A DNA stretch of 64,000 nucleotides from Serinicoccus sediminis. GTDB lineage: Bacteria > Actinomycetota > Actinomycetes > Actinomycetales > Dermatophilaceae. The DNA is taken from NCBI RefSeq assembly GCF_004153545.1, contig NZ_SDVA01000007.1, forward strand, positions 1 to 64,000, read 5' to 3'. Position 1 is the stretch's first letter. Every line of letters starts with the position of its first letter. Positions 34,059 to 42,617 of the stretch are shown one piece after another. The notes beneath the pieces were generated by a model, which saw nothing but the letters and a program-made list of their open reading frames with translations, did not search any database and was not told the origin of the DNA. The position numbers and the translations under genes were made by a program.

Positions 34059-35456
34059 TCAGCCCTGGCGACCCTCCGGGCCCTCGCCCTCGCCGTCGCT
34101 CAGCAGCCGCTCGATGTCCTCGTCGGTGACCGTGAGCTCGGCGGAGAGGGCACCGTGACGGTCCACGAAACCCAGCGGGTCGTCGAGGTCGGCCCCGGTG
34201 GGGGCGACGTCCGGGTGCCCCCACGCCTCGTCCCGCGCGTCGCGACCGTGACGCGACTCCAGCGCCGCCCAGAGGTTGGCGGCGTCCCGCAGCCGGCGCG
34301 GCCGCAGCTCGAGCCCGACCAGCGAGGAGAAGGTCCGCTCGGCGGGCCCGCCGGTGGCCCGTCGCCGGCGCACCGCCTCGGCGAGCGCCTCGGCGTGCGG
34401 CAGGTGCGGTCCGACCGCCTGGGCCGCCACGACGTCCACCCACCCCTCGACCAGGGCCAGCAGGGTCTCCAGCCGCGTCAGGGCCGCCTGCTGGGCCGCG
34501 CTGTGCTCGGGCGAGAACAGGCTGTCCCCGAGCGCGTCCTGCATCGAGGCGGGGTCACTGGGGTCCACGTTGCGGACCGCCTCCTCGATGCCCTCGGTGT
34601 TGATCCGGATGTCCCGCGCATACTCCTCGACCGCGGTCAGCAGCTGCGGTCCGAGCCACGCCGCACCGGCGAACAGGCGGACCCGGGCCGCTTCCCGCAC
34701 GGCGAGGTAGAGGTGGAGCTCCCCGGGGTCCACCTCGAGGCCCTCGGCGAACTCCGCCACGTTGGCCGGCAGGATCGCCACGCTCTCGTCGCCCAGGATC
34801 GGCAGGCCCACCTCGGTCCCGGAGAGCACCTCCCCGGCCAGGGTGCCGACGGCCTGACCCACCTGGCCGCCGAACATGCTCGCCGACATGCGCCGGACCA
34901 TGGGCGCCATCTGGCCCATCATGGCGGCGGGATTCATCCCCGGCGGCAGACCCGGGATGGGAGGGGCCCCCTCCTCACCCAGCTGGCCCAGCTGCTGCTC
35001 CATCGCCGCGGTCATCGCCGACTGCAGGCCCTCGGCCACCGGAGCGGTCAGCCGCTCCCACAGCGGGAGGGTGCGCTCGACCCACTCCGCGCGGCTCAAC
35101 GCCAGGGCGGCGCCCTCGGGGCGGGGCAGGTCGGTGACCTGGTCGATCCACAGCGTCGCCACCTGGACGACCTGCTCGACGTCCCGCCGGGTGCTGTCGT
35201 TGATGGAGGAGTCGTCGTCGGCGACCGCCTGCCGGGCCACGTCCCGGGCAAGCTCGGAGTTGACCGGGCCGTCGCCGCCGCCACCCCCCATGAGCATCTC
35301 CATCTGCGAGCGCATCTGCGCCACCTGGTCGGGGCCGAGGTCGCCCAGGCCCATCGAGCTCAGCGTCTCGCGCAGCTCGGGCGGGACCGGCCCGCCGAAC
35401 AGCGACTCGAGGGGGTCGGGATCGTCGCGGCGCTCCGGGTTGTCCTGGTCTGACAC
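34059..35456 (-). CDS. Zincin-like DUF2342-family protein
   Basis: 465 residues. Acidic N-terminus, a Met/Gly-rich stretch at 47-62, then the DUF2342 domain with FGGQVGQAVGTLAGEVLSG, LPANVAEFAEGL and the segment YLAVREAARVRLFAGAAWLGPQLL. In most relatives I know the last reads like REAAHxRLFxHVPW, with His residues expected to bind zinc; here these are Arg and Gly, so it may have lost metal binding. Counterpart of Rv3195. GTG 35456 has a ribosome-binding site (AGGAGAAGG). Divergent from moaE across 182 bases. Confidence 0.8.
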   Translation of the reverse strand: MSDQDNPERRDDPDPLESLFGGPVPPELRETLSSMGLGDLGPDQVAQMRSQMEMLMGGGGGDGPVNSELARDVARQAVADDDSSINDSTRRDVEQVVQVATLWIDQVTDLPRPEGAALALSRAEWVERTLPLWERLTAPVAEGLQSAMTAAMEQQLGQLGEEGAPPIPGLPPGMNPAAMMGQMAPMVRRMSASMFGGQVGQAVGTLAGEVLSGTEVGLPILGDESVAILPANVAEFAEGLEVDPGELHLYLAVREAARVRLFAGAAWLGPQLLTAVEEYARDIRINTEGIEEAVRNVDPSDPASMQDALGDSLFSPEHSAAQQAALTRLETLLALVEGWVDVVAAQAVGPHLPHAEALAEAVRRRRATGGPAERTFSSLVGLELRPRRLRDAANLWAALESRHGRDARDEAWGHPDVAPTGADLDDPLGFVDRHGALSAELTVTDEDIERLLSDGEGEGPEGRQG

Positions 35457-35638
35457 GGTCCTCGTCCTTCTCCTTCGATGGTGCCGGCGGTCCAGCCTGT
35501 CACGAGACGGCCCGCGAACCGGCGCGCGGTGGTGGCGGGCGTCTGTCACTGGGCTCAACACCGGCGGACGCGGGAGAGTTCCCTCACGGCGCCGGGGTGG
35601 TCCCGGGAACGGTCAGGGAGATCAGGCATGATGACGCG

Positions 35639-36067
35639 GTGACCGAGGACCAGAGCATCGTCGCCGGGGTGCGCGACACGCCGCTGTCCGTGGACGAGGC
35701 GCTGCGCGCGGTGCGCGACCCCAGGGCGGGTGCCGTGACGATCTTCGTCGGCACGGTCCGCGACCACGACGGCGGACGCGCCGGGGTGACGCGCCTCGAC
35801 TACTCGGCGCACCCGGAGGCGACGGATCGGCTGACGGCGTTGGCCGCCTCCGTGGCCGCGCAGGAGCAGGTGCACGGGGTGTATGCCGTGCACCGGGTCG
35901 GTCAGCTGGAGGTCGGCGACCTGGCCGTCGTCTGCGCCGTGTCGGCCGAGCACCGGGCCGAGGCCTTCGCCGCGGGGCGCCTGCTCATCGAGGAGCTGAA
36001 GAGCGGCATACCCATCTGGAAGCGGCAGCAGTTCGACGGCCACGAGCACGAGTGGGTGGGGCTGTGA
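35639..36067 (+). CDS. moaE: Molybdopterin synthase catalytic subunit
   Basis: 142 residues. FVGTVRDHDGG (36-46), LDYSAHPEA, VHRVGQLEVGDLAV and KSGIPIWKRQQFDGHEHEW with the catalytic Lys pair (121, 128). MoaE with MoaD sulfurates precursor Z to form molybdopterin. Other moa genes are not in the window. A CATGAT -10 (35627-35632) six bases before the GTG supports leaderless translation. Stop overlaps the start of the next gene. Confidence 0.92.
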   Translation: MTEDQSIVAGVRDTPLSVDEALRAVRDPRAGAVTIFVGTVRDHDGGRAGVTRLDYSAHPEATDRLTALAASVAAQEQVHGVYAVHRVGQLEVGDLAVVCAVSAEHRAEAFAAGRLLIEELKSGIPIWKRQQFDGHEHEWVGL

Positions 36068-37221
36068 GTGCGGACCAGACCGGGGCGGAGCACCGGGCCG
36101 GCCGGCCGCCGCACACGCGCGTCGGGGTCACCGCGGGTGCGCTGCTGGTGGTCACCGCCGCCGGGGTGCTCACCGGGTCCGTGCTCAACCTCGTCACCGT
36201 CGAGCGGGTGATCTACGTGCCCGGGCCGGTCTACGACACCCTCGGGCAGATCGACGGCACCGACATCGTCAGCGTGGACGAGGGTCTCACCAGCTACGAC
36301 GACACCGACGGCCACCTGTACTTCACCACCATCCGGCTCCAGGGTGGTCCCGGTGACACGGTCTCCGCCTGGGAGGCGTTGCGGGCGACGATCGACCCCG
36401 CCACCACCGTGGTCCCGCGCGAGGACGTCTTCCCCGAGGACGTGACCGCGGAGCAGGTGCGCGAGCAGAACACCGAGCTCATGCAGCACTCCCAGGACGA
36501 CGCCGCCGTGGTGGCGCTGCGGGCGCAGGGCGTGCAGATCGACGAGAACGTGGTCGTGGCGCAGGTCATCGCCGACGCCCCGGCCGACGGGGTGCTCGAG
36601 GTCGAGGACGAGATCGTCCGCGTGGCGGGCCAGGACGTCAGCGACACCACGGCCGTCCGCGACCAGATCCAGGGCGTCGAGCCCGGCGAGGAGGTCCCGG
36701 TCACGGTGCGTCGCGGGGGAGAGGAGCTCGAGCTGGACGTGCCCACCCGGCTCGACGAGGAGAGCGGCCGGACGATCGTCGGGGTCTACCTCGCCCCGGT
36801 CTACGACAACCCCTACGAGGTCACCATCGACGCCGGCAACGTCGGTGGGCCGAGCGCCGGGCTGATGTTCTCGCTCGCCGTCTACGACGAGATCACCCCC
36901 GGACCGCTCACCGGTGGCCGGTCGGTCGCCGGCACCGGGACGATCACCGGGGACGGCACGGTCGGCGGCATCGGTGGTATCACGCAGAAGATGTATGCCG
37001 CCCGCGGGGCCGGCGCCGAGGTCTTCCTCGCCCCCCGCGACAACTGCGCGGAGGTGGTCGAGGGAGACCCGCGCGGCCTGACGGTGGTCCCGGTCGGGAC
37101 CTTCGACGAGGCCCTCGACGTGATGGACGAGCTGGACTCCTCGCCCGACGCCTCACCCGAGGAGCTGTCCTTCCCCACCTGCGATCAGGTGCTGGAGGAC
37201 GGCGCCGAGCAGACCGGCTGA
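36064..37221 (+). CDS. PDZ and Lon-type serine protease, membrane-anchored
   Basis: 385 residues. One transmembrane helix at about 22-45, a PDZ domain at about 175-235 (APADGVLEVEDEIVRVAGQ), then a Lon S16 protease domain with catalytic Ser in GGPSAGLMFSL and Lys in GGIGGITQKMYAAR. Family YlbL/Rv3194c; in Bacillus YlbL acts on cell-division inhibitors such as YneA. The active site is extracytoplasmic by topology. GTG overlaps the moaE stop. Confidence 0.9.
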   Translation: MSADQTGAEHRAGRPPHTRVGVTAGALLVVTAAGVLTGSVLNLVTVERVIYVPGPVYDTLGQIDGTDIVSVDEGLTSYDDTDGHLYFTTIRLQGGPGDTVSAWEALRATIDPATTVVPREDVFPEDVTAEQVREQNTELMQHSQDDAAVVALRAQGVQIDENVVVAQVIADAPADGVLEVEDEIVRVAGQDVSDTTAVRDQIQGVEPGEEVPVTVRRGGEELELDVPTRLDEESGRTIVGVYLAPVYDNPYEVTIDAGNVGGPSAGLMFSLAVYDEITPGPLTGGRSVAGTGTITGDGTVGGIGGITQKMYAARGAGAEVFLAPRDNCAEVVEGDPRGLTVVPVGTFDEALDVMDELDSSPDASPEELSFPTCDQVLEDGAEQTG

Positions 37222-37222
37222 C

Positions 37223-37780
37223 CTACTCCGCCTCGTCGGCGAGGGTGGAGGCCAGGGCGTGGGTCAGCCCCGGCGCGATGTCCGGCCCGACGGCGACGGC
37301 GTCGTCCTCGTCGAAGTCGCGCTGACGCAGCAGGCAGGTGCGCGAGCCGTCGCGCAGACAGGCGGCCAGCAGGCGGACGTCCTTGCGCTCGGGGTGGGCC
37401 ATGAGCGCGTCGGTCGCCTCCTGCGGCTGCCGGGGGAGCTCCCGCTCGGCCTCCGGCGGCACCACGATCCGCTCGACCGACAGGGCCACGCCCTCCACGT
37501 CCGGGGGCCAGGCCATGCGGCCCAGCAGCGACTCCAGGTCGGCCGTGGGGGGCAGTCGCTCCTGCTCGACCGCGGTGAAGCCGTCGTCCTCGGGGTCGGC
37601 GAGCTGGCCGGCGAGCGAGGGCTCGCGCTCGCGCAGCAGCGCGGTCCGGACGAGGGCGAACAGGCGGGGCGGTTGGTCCCAGCCCGACCGTGCGACGTGC
37701 CTCTCGGTGTCGACGGCGGCCCGCAGGAGGGCGCTGGGGCGGCTCGGGTCGGTGTCGGCGGTGCGGTCAGGGGTGCTCAC
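37223..37780 (-). CDS. PPA1309-family protein
   Basis: 185 residues. LPPTADLESLLGRMAWPPDVEG, ALSVERIVVPP and DVRLLAACLRDG are the conserved parts of this actinobacterial family of unknown function. No membrane segment or known motif. The gene lies convergent to the PDZ-Lon protease (one base apart) and divergent from UPF0182, as it often does. GTG start; GACGAT six bases upstream may be a -10. Confidence 0.85.
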   Translation of the reverse strand: MSTPDRTADTDPSRPSALLRAAVDTERHVARSGWDQPPRLFALVRTALLREREPSLAGQLADPEDDGFTAVEQERLPPTADLESLLGRMAWPPDVEGVALSVERIVVPPEAERELPRQPQEATDALMAHPERKDVRLLAACLRDGSRTCLLRQRDFDEDDAVAVGPDIAPGLTHALASTLADEAE

Positions 37781-37842
37781 CCCGCCATCGTCGCATCCGG
37801 GTCGCCGTGGGGACGCGGGGCTGCGGCGGTTACGCTGGAGGG

Positions 37843-40800
37843 GTGAGTGAGCGCGAGCCAGACAACGGCCCGGATCCCGACGAGGACGGTCGCGGACCCG
37901 CCGCCGGGGCCGGCGGCGGCCCGGCCGGCGAGGGGTGGGCCCGGGGGCGCTCAGAAAGCCCCGCGGCGGGTCGCGGGGGACGCGACGACGGCCGGGGACG
38001 GGCGTCCGGGGGTGGAGGCGGCGGAGGCCGCGGCCGGTTGGGCCGCCCCTCGGGTCGCGGCGGGCTCCCGCGGGGGCGGGTCCTGCCGACCGTGCTCATC
38101 GTGCTCGCCGTGCTCAGTCTCCTCGGGTGGGGCGCCACGCTGTGGACCGACCTGCTGTGGTTCCAGCAGCTCGGCTTCCGGCAGGTGCTGGTCACCCGGC
38201 TGCTGACCCAGGTCGGGCTCTTCGTCCTGGCGGCGCTCGTCACCGGGCTCGTCGTGTGGTCCGGGCTCTGGCTGGGCTGGCGGCACCGGCCGATCTACGC
38301 TCCGTCGACCCCCGAGCAGGCGGCCCTCGACCGCTACCGCAGCGCCCTGGACCCGGTCCGACGTCTGGTGTTCATCGCCGTGCCCGCCGTCCTGGGGCTC
38401 TTCGCCGGCACCGCCGCCGCCGCCCAGTGGCAGACGGTGCTGCTCTTCATCCACCGCCAGCCCTTCGGCGAGACGGACCCCGAGTTCGGGATGGACGTCG
38501 GGTTCTTCGTCTTCAGCCTGCCGTTCTGGCAGATGGTCATCTCGTTCAGCACCCTGGTGCTGGGGCTCAGCCTCATCGGCGCCCTCCTGACCCACTACAT
38601 CTACGGCGGCATCCAGCTCCAGGGGGCCAACCGCGGCCAGCGCACGACGACCGCGGCGCGCATCCACCTCGCCGTGCTCCTGGGACTGATCCTCGTCGTC
38701 CGGGCCGCCGCCTACTGGGTCGAGCGGTTCTCGCTCTCGATGACCCAGCACGCCCGCATCACCGGCATGACCTACACCGACGTCAACGCGCTGCTCCCCA
38801 CCCGGAGCATCCTGGCGGTGGCCGCGCTCCTCTGCGCGGCCTTCTTCATCGCCACCATCTGGACGAGGGCGTGGCGGCTGCCCATCATCGGGCTGGCCGG
38901 TCTCCTGGTGATCGCGCTGGTGCTGGGCGGGGCATACCCCTCGCTGGTGCAGCAGTTCCGGGTCAACCCCTCGGAGGCGCAGCTCGAGGCGCCCTACATC
39001 CAGCGCGCGATCGACTCGACCCTCAGCGCCTACGACCTGGAGGACATCGAGCGGACCGACTACAACGCCGTGACCGAGGCCGAGCCCGGTCAGCTGCGCA
39101 GCGACGCGGACACGATCCCCGGCATCCGCATCGTGGACCCCTCGATCGTGTCGCCGACGTTCCGGCAGCTGCAGGGTGTCCGCAACTACTACCAGTTCCC
39201 CGAGGCCCTCGACGTCGACCGCTACGAGGTCGACGGCGAGCTCGTCGACACCGTGATCGCTGTCCGTGAGCTGAACCTCGAGGGGATCTCCGCGGACCAG
39301 CGCAACTGGGTCAACGACCGCACCGTCTACACCCACGGGTTCGGCGTCGTGGCCAGCTACGGCAACCGTCGCTCCACCGAGGGCGAGCCGATCCTCTTCG
39401 AGCGCAACATCCCGCCCGTCGGAGGGCTGGGCGAGTACGAGCCGCGCATCTACTTCGGCGAGTCCTCGCCCGACTACTCGATCGTCGGGGCACCCGAGGA
39501 CCAGCCCCCGCGTGAGCTGGACTACCCGGTGAGCGGTCAGGACACCGGCGAGGTGCGCAACACCTACAGCGGCGGGGGCGGGGTCGCGATGGGCAGCTTC
39601 GCACGCCGCGCGGCCTACGCCATCAAGTACCGCCAGATCGAGATCATGCTCTCGGACTCGGTCAATAGCGAGTCCCGCATGCTCGACCACCGCGAGCCGC
39701 GCGAGCGGGTGGAGCGGGTCGCGCCCTGGCTGCGGCTGGACGGCAACCCCTACCCGGCGGTGGTCGACGGCCGGGTGAAGTGGATCGTCGACGCCTACAC
39801 CGTCAGCGACCGCTACCCCTACAGCCAGATGGAGGAGCTGGGCGAGGTGACTCTCGACTCGCTGCAGACGGCCAACAACGTCAGCTCCATCGGCGGTGGC
39901 CAGGTCAATTACATCCGCAACTCGGTCAAGGCCACGGTCGACGCCTACGACGGGTCGGTCGACCTGTATGCCTGGGACGAGGAGGACCCGCTGCTGCGGG
40001 CCTGGTCCTCGGCCTTCGACAACTCCGTGCAGCCGCTGTCCGAGATCGACGGCGAGCTGATGGCGCACCTTCGCTACCCGGAGGACCTCTTCAAGGTGCA
40101 GCGCTCGGTGCTCTCCCGCTACCACGTGGACGACGCCGGGTCCTTCTTCACCGGGCAGGACTTCTGGGCGGTCTCCGAGGACCCCACCGTCTCGGGCGAG
40201 AACCAGCCGGACATGCCGCCGCACTACCTGTCGGTGACGATGCCGGGTCAGGAGGAGCCGACCTTCAGCCTCACCACGACCTACATCCCGCGGGGCAACG
40301 AGCGGCAGAACCTCACCGGGTACGTCGCCGTGGACGCCGACGCCGGCACGACCTCCGGCGAACCCCGCGACGGCTACGGCCAGATGCGCATGCTGGTGCT
40401 GCCCCGCGACACGACGGTGCGCGGGCCAGGGCAGTTCCAGAACGACATCAACTCCTCCGACGCCAACTCCGACGCCTTCGGGCAGACGCTGTCCCAGTTC
40501 CTCAACCTCAACCGGAGCACCGAGTCCTCGGAGGTGCTCATGGGCAACCTGCTGACCCTCCCGGTGGGTGGCGGGCTGCTCTACGTCGAACCCGTCTACG
40601 TGCAGGCCCAGGGCGGCAACGCCTTCCCGCTGCAGCGCATCGTCGTCGTGGCCTTCGGCAACGACCTGGCCTGGTCGGACACCCTCGACGGGGCCCTGGA
40701 CGAGCTCTTCGGCGGCGACTCCGGAGCCACAGCCGGCGACGCCGGGGACGCCGGCCCCACCGGTGGGGATGACGCGTCAGGCGACACCGGTGGCGGCGAG

Positions 40801-41052
40801 GGCGGTGACGGAGCGGGCGAGGTGGACCAGGACGCCCTGGCGCAGGCGCTGGACGACATCCAGGCCGCCTACGACGACGGCCAGGCCGCCCTCGCGGAGA
40901 GCGACTGGGAGGCCTACGGCCAGGCCCAGGAGCGGCTGCGGGAGGCCATCGACCGTGCGGTCGACGCCGACCCCTCGGGTGGCTCGACGAGCGTCGACGG
41001 CGGCGAGGAGGACACGACCGACGACGGCGCGGCCCAGACGCAGGAGCCCTGA
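37843..41052 (+). CDS. UPF0182-family large membrane protein
   Basis: 1069 residues. N-terminal about 75 residues are Gly/Arg-rich and disordered, then seven membrane helices (to about 385) and a large extracytoplasmic domain with NYYQFPEALDVDRY, NWVNDRTVYTHGFG, PRIYFGE and HYLSVTMPG, all hallmarks of UPF0182. The C-terminus is Asp/Gly-rich with a coiled-coil tail. Function unknown; Rv3193c is the counterpart. GTG 37843 is fixed by a -10 TACGCT (37831-37836) six bases before it. Confidence 0.9.
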   Translation: MSEREPDNGPDPDEDGRGPAAGAGGGPAGEGWARGRSESPAAGRGGRDDGRGRASGGGGGGGRGRLGRPSGRGGLPRGRVLPTVLIVLAVLSLLGWGATLWTDLLWFQQLGFRQVLVTRLLTQVGLFVLAALVTGLVVWSGLWLGWRHRPIYAPSTPEQAALDRYRSALDPVRRLVFIAVPAVLGLFAGTAAAAQWQTVLLFIHRQPFGETDPEFGMDVGFFVFSLPFWQMVISFSTLVLGLSLIGALLTHYIYGGIQLQGANRGQRTTTAARIHLAVLLGLILVVRAAAYWVERFSLSMTQHARITGMTYTDVNALLPTRSILAVAALLCAAFFIATIWTRAWRLPIIGLAGLLVIALVLGGAYPSLVQQFRVNPSEAQLEAPYIQRAIDSTLSAYDLEDIERTDYNAVTEAEPGQLRSDADTIPGIRIVDPSIVSPTFRQLQGVRNYYQFPEALDVDRYEVDGELVDTVIAVRELNLEGISADQRNWVNDRTVYTHGFGVVASYGNRRSTEGEPILFERNIPPVGGLGEYEPRIYFGESSPDYSIVGAPEDQPPRELDYPVSGQDTGEVRNTYSGGGGVAMGSFARRAAYAIKYRQIEIMLSDSVNSESRMLDHREPRERVERVAPWLRLDGNPYPAVVDGRVKWIVDAYTVSDRYPYSQMEELGEVTLDSLQTANNVSSIGGGQVNYIRNSVKATVDAYDGSVDLYAWDEEDPLLRAWSSAFDNSVQPLSEIDGELMAHLRYPEDLFKVQRSVLSRYHVDDAGSFFTGQDFWAVSEDPTVSGENQPDMPPHYLSVTMPGQEEPTFSLTTTYIPRGNERQNLTGYVAVDADAGTTSGEPRDGYGQMRMLVLPRDTTVRGPGQFQNDINSSDANSDAFGQTLSQFLNLNRSTESSEVLMGNLLTLPVGGGLLYVEPVYVQAQGGNAFPLQRIVVVAFGNDLAWSDTLDGALDELFGGDSGATAGDAGDAGPTGGDDASGDTGGGEGGDGAGEVDQDALAQALDDIQAAYDDGQAALAESDWEAYGQAQERLREAIDRAVDADPSGGSTSVDGGEEDTTDDGAAQTQEP

Positions 41053-41083
41053 GCGAAGGCGCAGGGCGTCCCACGACCGGGAT

Positions 41084-41123
41084 TTGGTGAGCACCTCGGC
41101 ATCACGTAGAGTGGTGCTCACCA
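41084..41123 (+). promoter_or_regulatory. tRNA-fMet promoter with flanking inverted repeat
   Basis: -35 TTGGTG (41084-41089), 17 bases, -10 TAGAGT (41107-41112). A perfect ten-base inverted repeat, GGTGAGCACC (41087-41096) and GGTGCTCACC (41114-41123), encloses the -10 and covers half of the -35. It might be an operator or a leader hairpin. Confidence 0.65.
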
Positions 41124-41126
41124 CGA

Positions 41127-41200
41127 CGCGGGGTGGAGCAGTTCGGTAGCTCGCCGGGCTCATAACCCGGAGGTCGCAGGTTCAAATCCTGCCCCCGCTA
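41127..41200 (+). tRNA. Initiator tRNA-fMet (CAT)
   Basis: Cloverleaf by hand: acceptor 41127-41133 with 41193-41199 (first pair C-T is unpaired, typical of initiators), D-arm GAGC/GCTC, anticodon stem CCGGG/CCCGG containing the three consecutive G-C pairs that mark initiators, anticodon CAT at 41161-41163, T-arm GCAGG TTCAAAT CCTGC, discriminator A 41200. CCA is not encoded. Confidence 0.95.
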
Positions 41201-41220
41201 CGCATCGCGTCGGACGCGCA

Positions 41221-41252
41221 CGAAGGCCCGGACCACACGGTCCGGGCCTTCG
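41221..41252 (+). terminator. tRNA terminator
   Basis: CGAAGGCCCGGACC and GGTCCGGGCCTTCG, perfect 14-pair stem with loop ACAC, 21 bases after the tRNA. Confidence 0.85.
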
Positions 41253-41336
41253 TCGTGCCGGTGCCCCCTGACGACGAGACGGTCGGGAGACCGCGTGCGC
41301 GGGGGAGGGTCACGCGACGCATACAGTGTCGGTCCT

Positions 41337-42617
41337 ATGCCCCTGGACCTGCCCGTCGCGCGACGCACCCTGGAGAACGGTCTGCAGGTCGTCGTCAGCG
41401 AGGACCACGCCGTGCCCAGCGTCAGCATGGACCTGTGGGTCGACGTGGGGTCGAGGCACGAGGCGCCGGGGCGCACCGGCCTGGCCCACCTCTTCGAGCA
41501 CCTGATGTTCCAGGGCAGCGAGCTGGTGGCCGAGGGGGAGCACATGGCCGCGCTGATGGCGCACGGCGGCCGGGCGAACGCGACGACCAGCTACGACCGG
41601 ACGTCCTACGTCGCGTCGGTGCCCCGCAACGCCCTCGAGCTGGCCCTGTGGCTGGAGGCCGACCGGCAGGGGCACCTGCTGCCGGCGCTCACCCAGGCCA
41701 ACCTGGACATCCAGCGCGACGTCGTGGTGGAGGAGAAGCGGCAGCGGTACGACAGCGTGCCCTACGGCACCGCCCTGGCGCTGCTCGGTGGGCTCGTCTT
41801 CCCGTCGGACCACCCCTACCACCACCCGACCATCGGCTCGATGCAGGACCTGCACGCCGCGACCCTCGAGGACGCCCACGCGTTCTACACCGCGCACTAC
41901 GGACCCGGCACCAGCGTGCTCACGCTCGTGGGCGACGTCGACGTCGAGGAGGGCCTCGACCTCGTCGAGCGCTACTTCGGCCACCTCGCCGACGCCACCC
42001 GACCCCGACCCACGGCGACCCCTGCCTTGCCACCGCTGACCGCCCCGGTCCGCGAGGTGGTGGTGGGCGGGGCCGAGATCCCGTCCGAGCGGCTCTACCT
42101 CGCCGCCCGCCTCCCCGCCGTCACGGAGCCGGACTTCGTGGCCTGCGCCCTGGCGATGGACGCCCTCGCCGGCCTGACGATCTCCCGCGTGCACGAGCGT
42201 CTGGTCCTCGGGACCGAGGTCGTCAGCGGCGCGTCCGCCTCGGCGCTGGGGCTGCGCGACGGCACCTCCCTGGGCCTGCTCGTCCTCGACGTCACCGAGG
42301 GCGTGGACCCCCGCGCGGTCGAGCAGCAGCTCGCGACGATCCTCGGGGAGTTCGCCGACCACGGGCCCCGGGAGGTGGAGCTCGAGGCCTCCCGGGCCGA
42401 CACCGAGCGGTCCTGGCTGGAGGCCCTGGCCGGCTACGACGAGCGGGCGGCGCTCCTCAGCCGGGCCACCCTCCTCCTCGAGGACCCCGGGCAGGTCGCA
42501 CGCTACGTCGACGACGTCCTCGCGGTGACCCCGGAGCAGGTGGGTGCGGCTGCCGCCCGCTACCTGGTGCCGGACGCCCTGGCCACCCTGGTCTACCGGT
42601 GGGAGGAAGAACGATGA
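41337..42617 (+). CDS. M16-family zinc peptidase (active subunit)
   Basis: 426 residues. HxxEH zinc motif in LAHLFEHLMFQGS (about 53-65) with the third ligand Glu in VVVEEKRQR about 75 residues later; FYTAHYGPGTSVLTLVGDV and the C-terminal M16C domain follow. These enzymes cleave peptides in a clam-shell of two halves. A TACAGT -10 (41322-41327) nine bases before the ATG suggests a very short leader. Coupled to the next gene by an ATGA overlap. Confidence 0.9.
   Translation: MPLDLPVARRTLENGLQVVVSEDHAVPSVSMDLWVDVGSRHEAPGRTGLAHLFEHLMFQGSELVAEGEHMAALMAHGGRANATTSYDRTSYVASVPRNALELALWLEADRQGHLLPALTQANLDIQRDVVVEEKRQRYDSVPYGTALALLGGLVFPSDHPYHHPTIGSMQDLHAATLEDAHAFYTAHYGPGTSVLTLVGDVDVEEGLDLVERYFGHLADATRPRPTATPALPPLTAPVREVVVGGAEIPSERLYLAARLPAVTEPDFVACALAMDALAGLTISRVHERLVLGTEVVSGASASALGLRDGTSLGLLVLDVTEGVDPRAVEQQLATILGEFADHGPREVELEASRADTERSWLEALAGYDERAALLSRATLLLEDPGQVARYVDDVLAVTPEQVGAAAARYLVPDALATLVYRWEEER

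Noticed and set aside
37951-40224. 757-codon minus-strand frame opposite UPF0182
   Set aside because: Shadow frame rich in Val/Asp/His; no domain or start signal.
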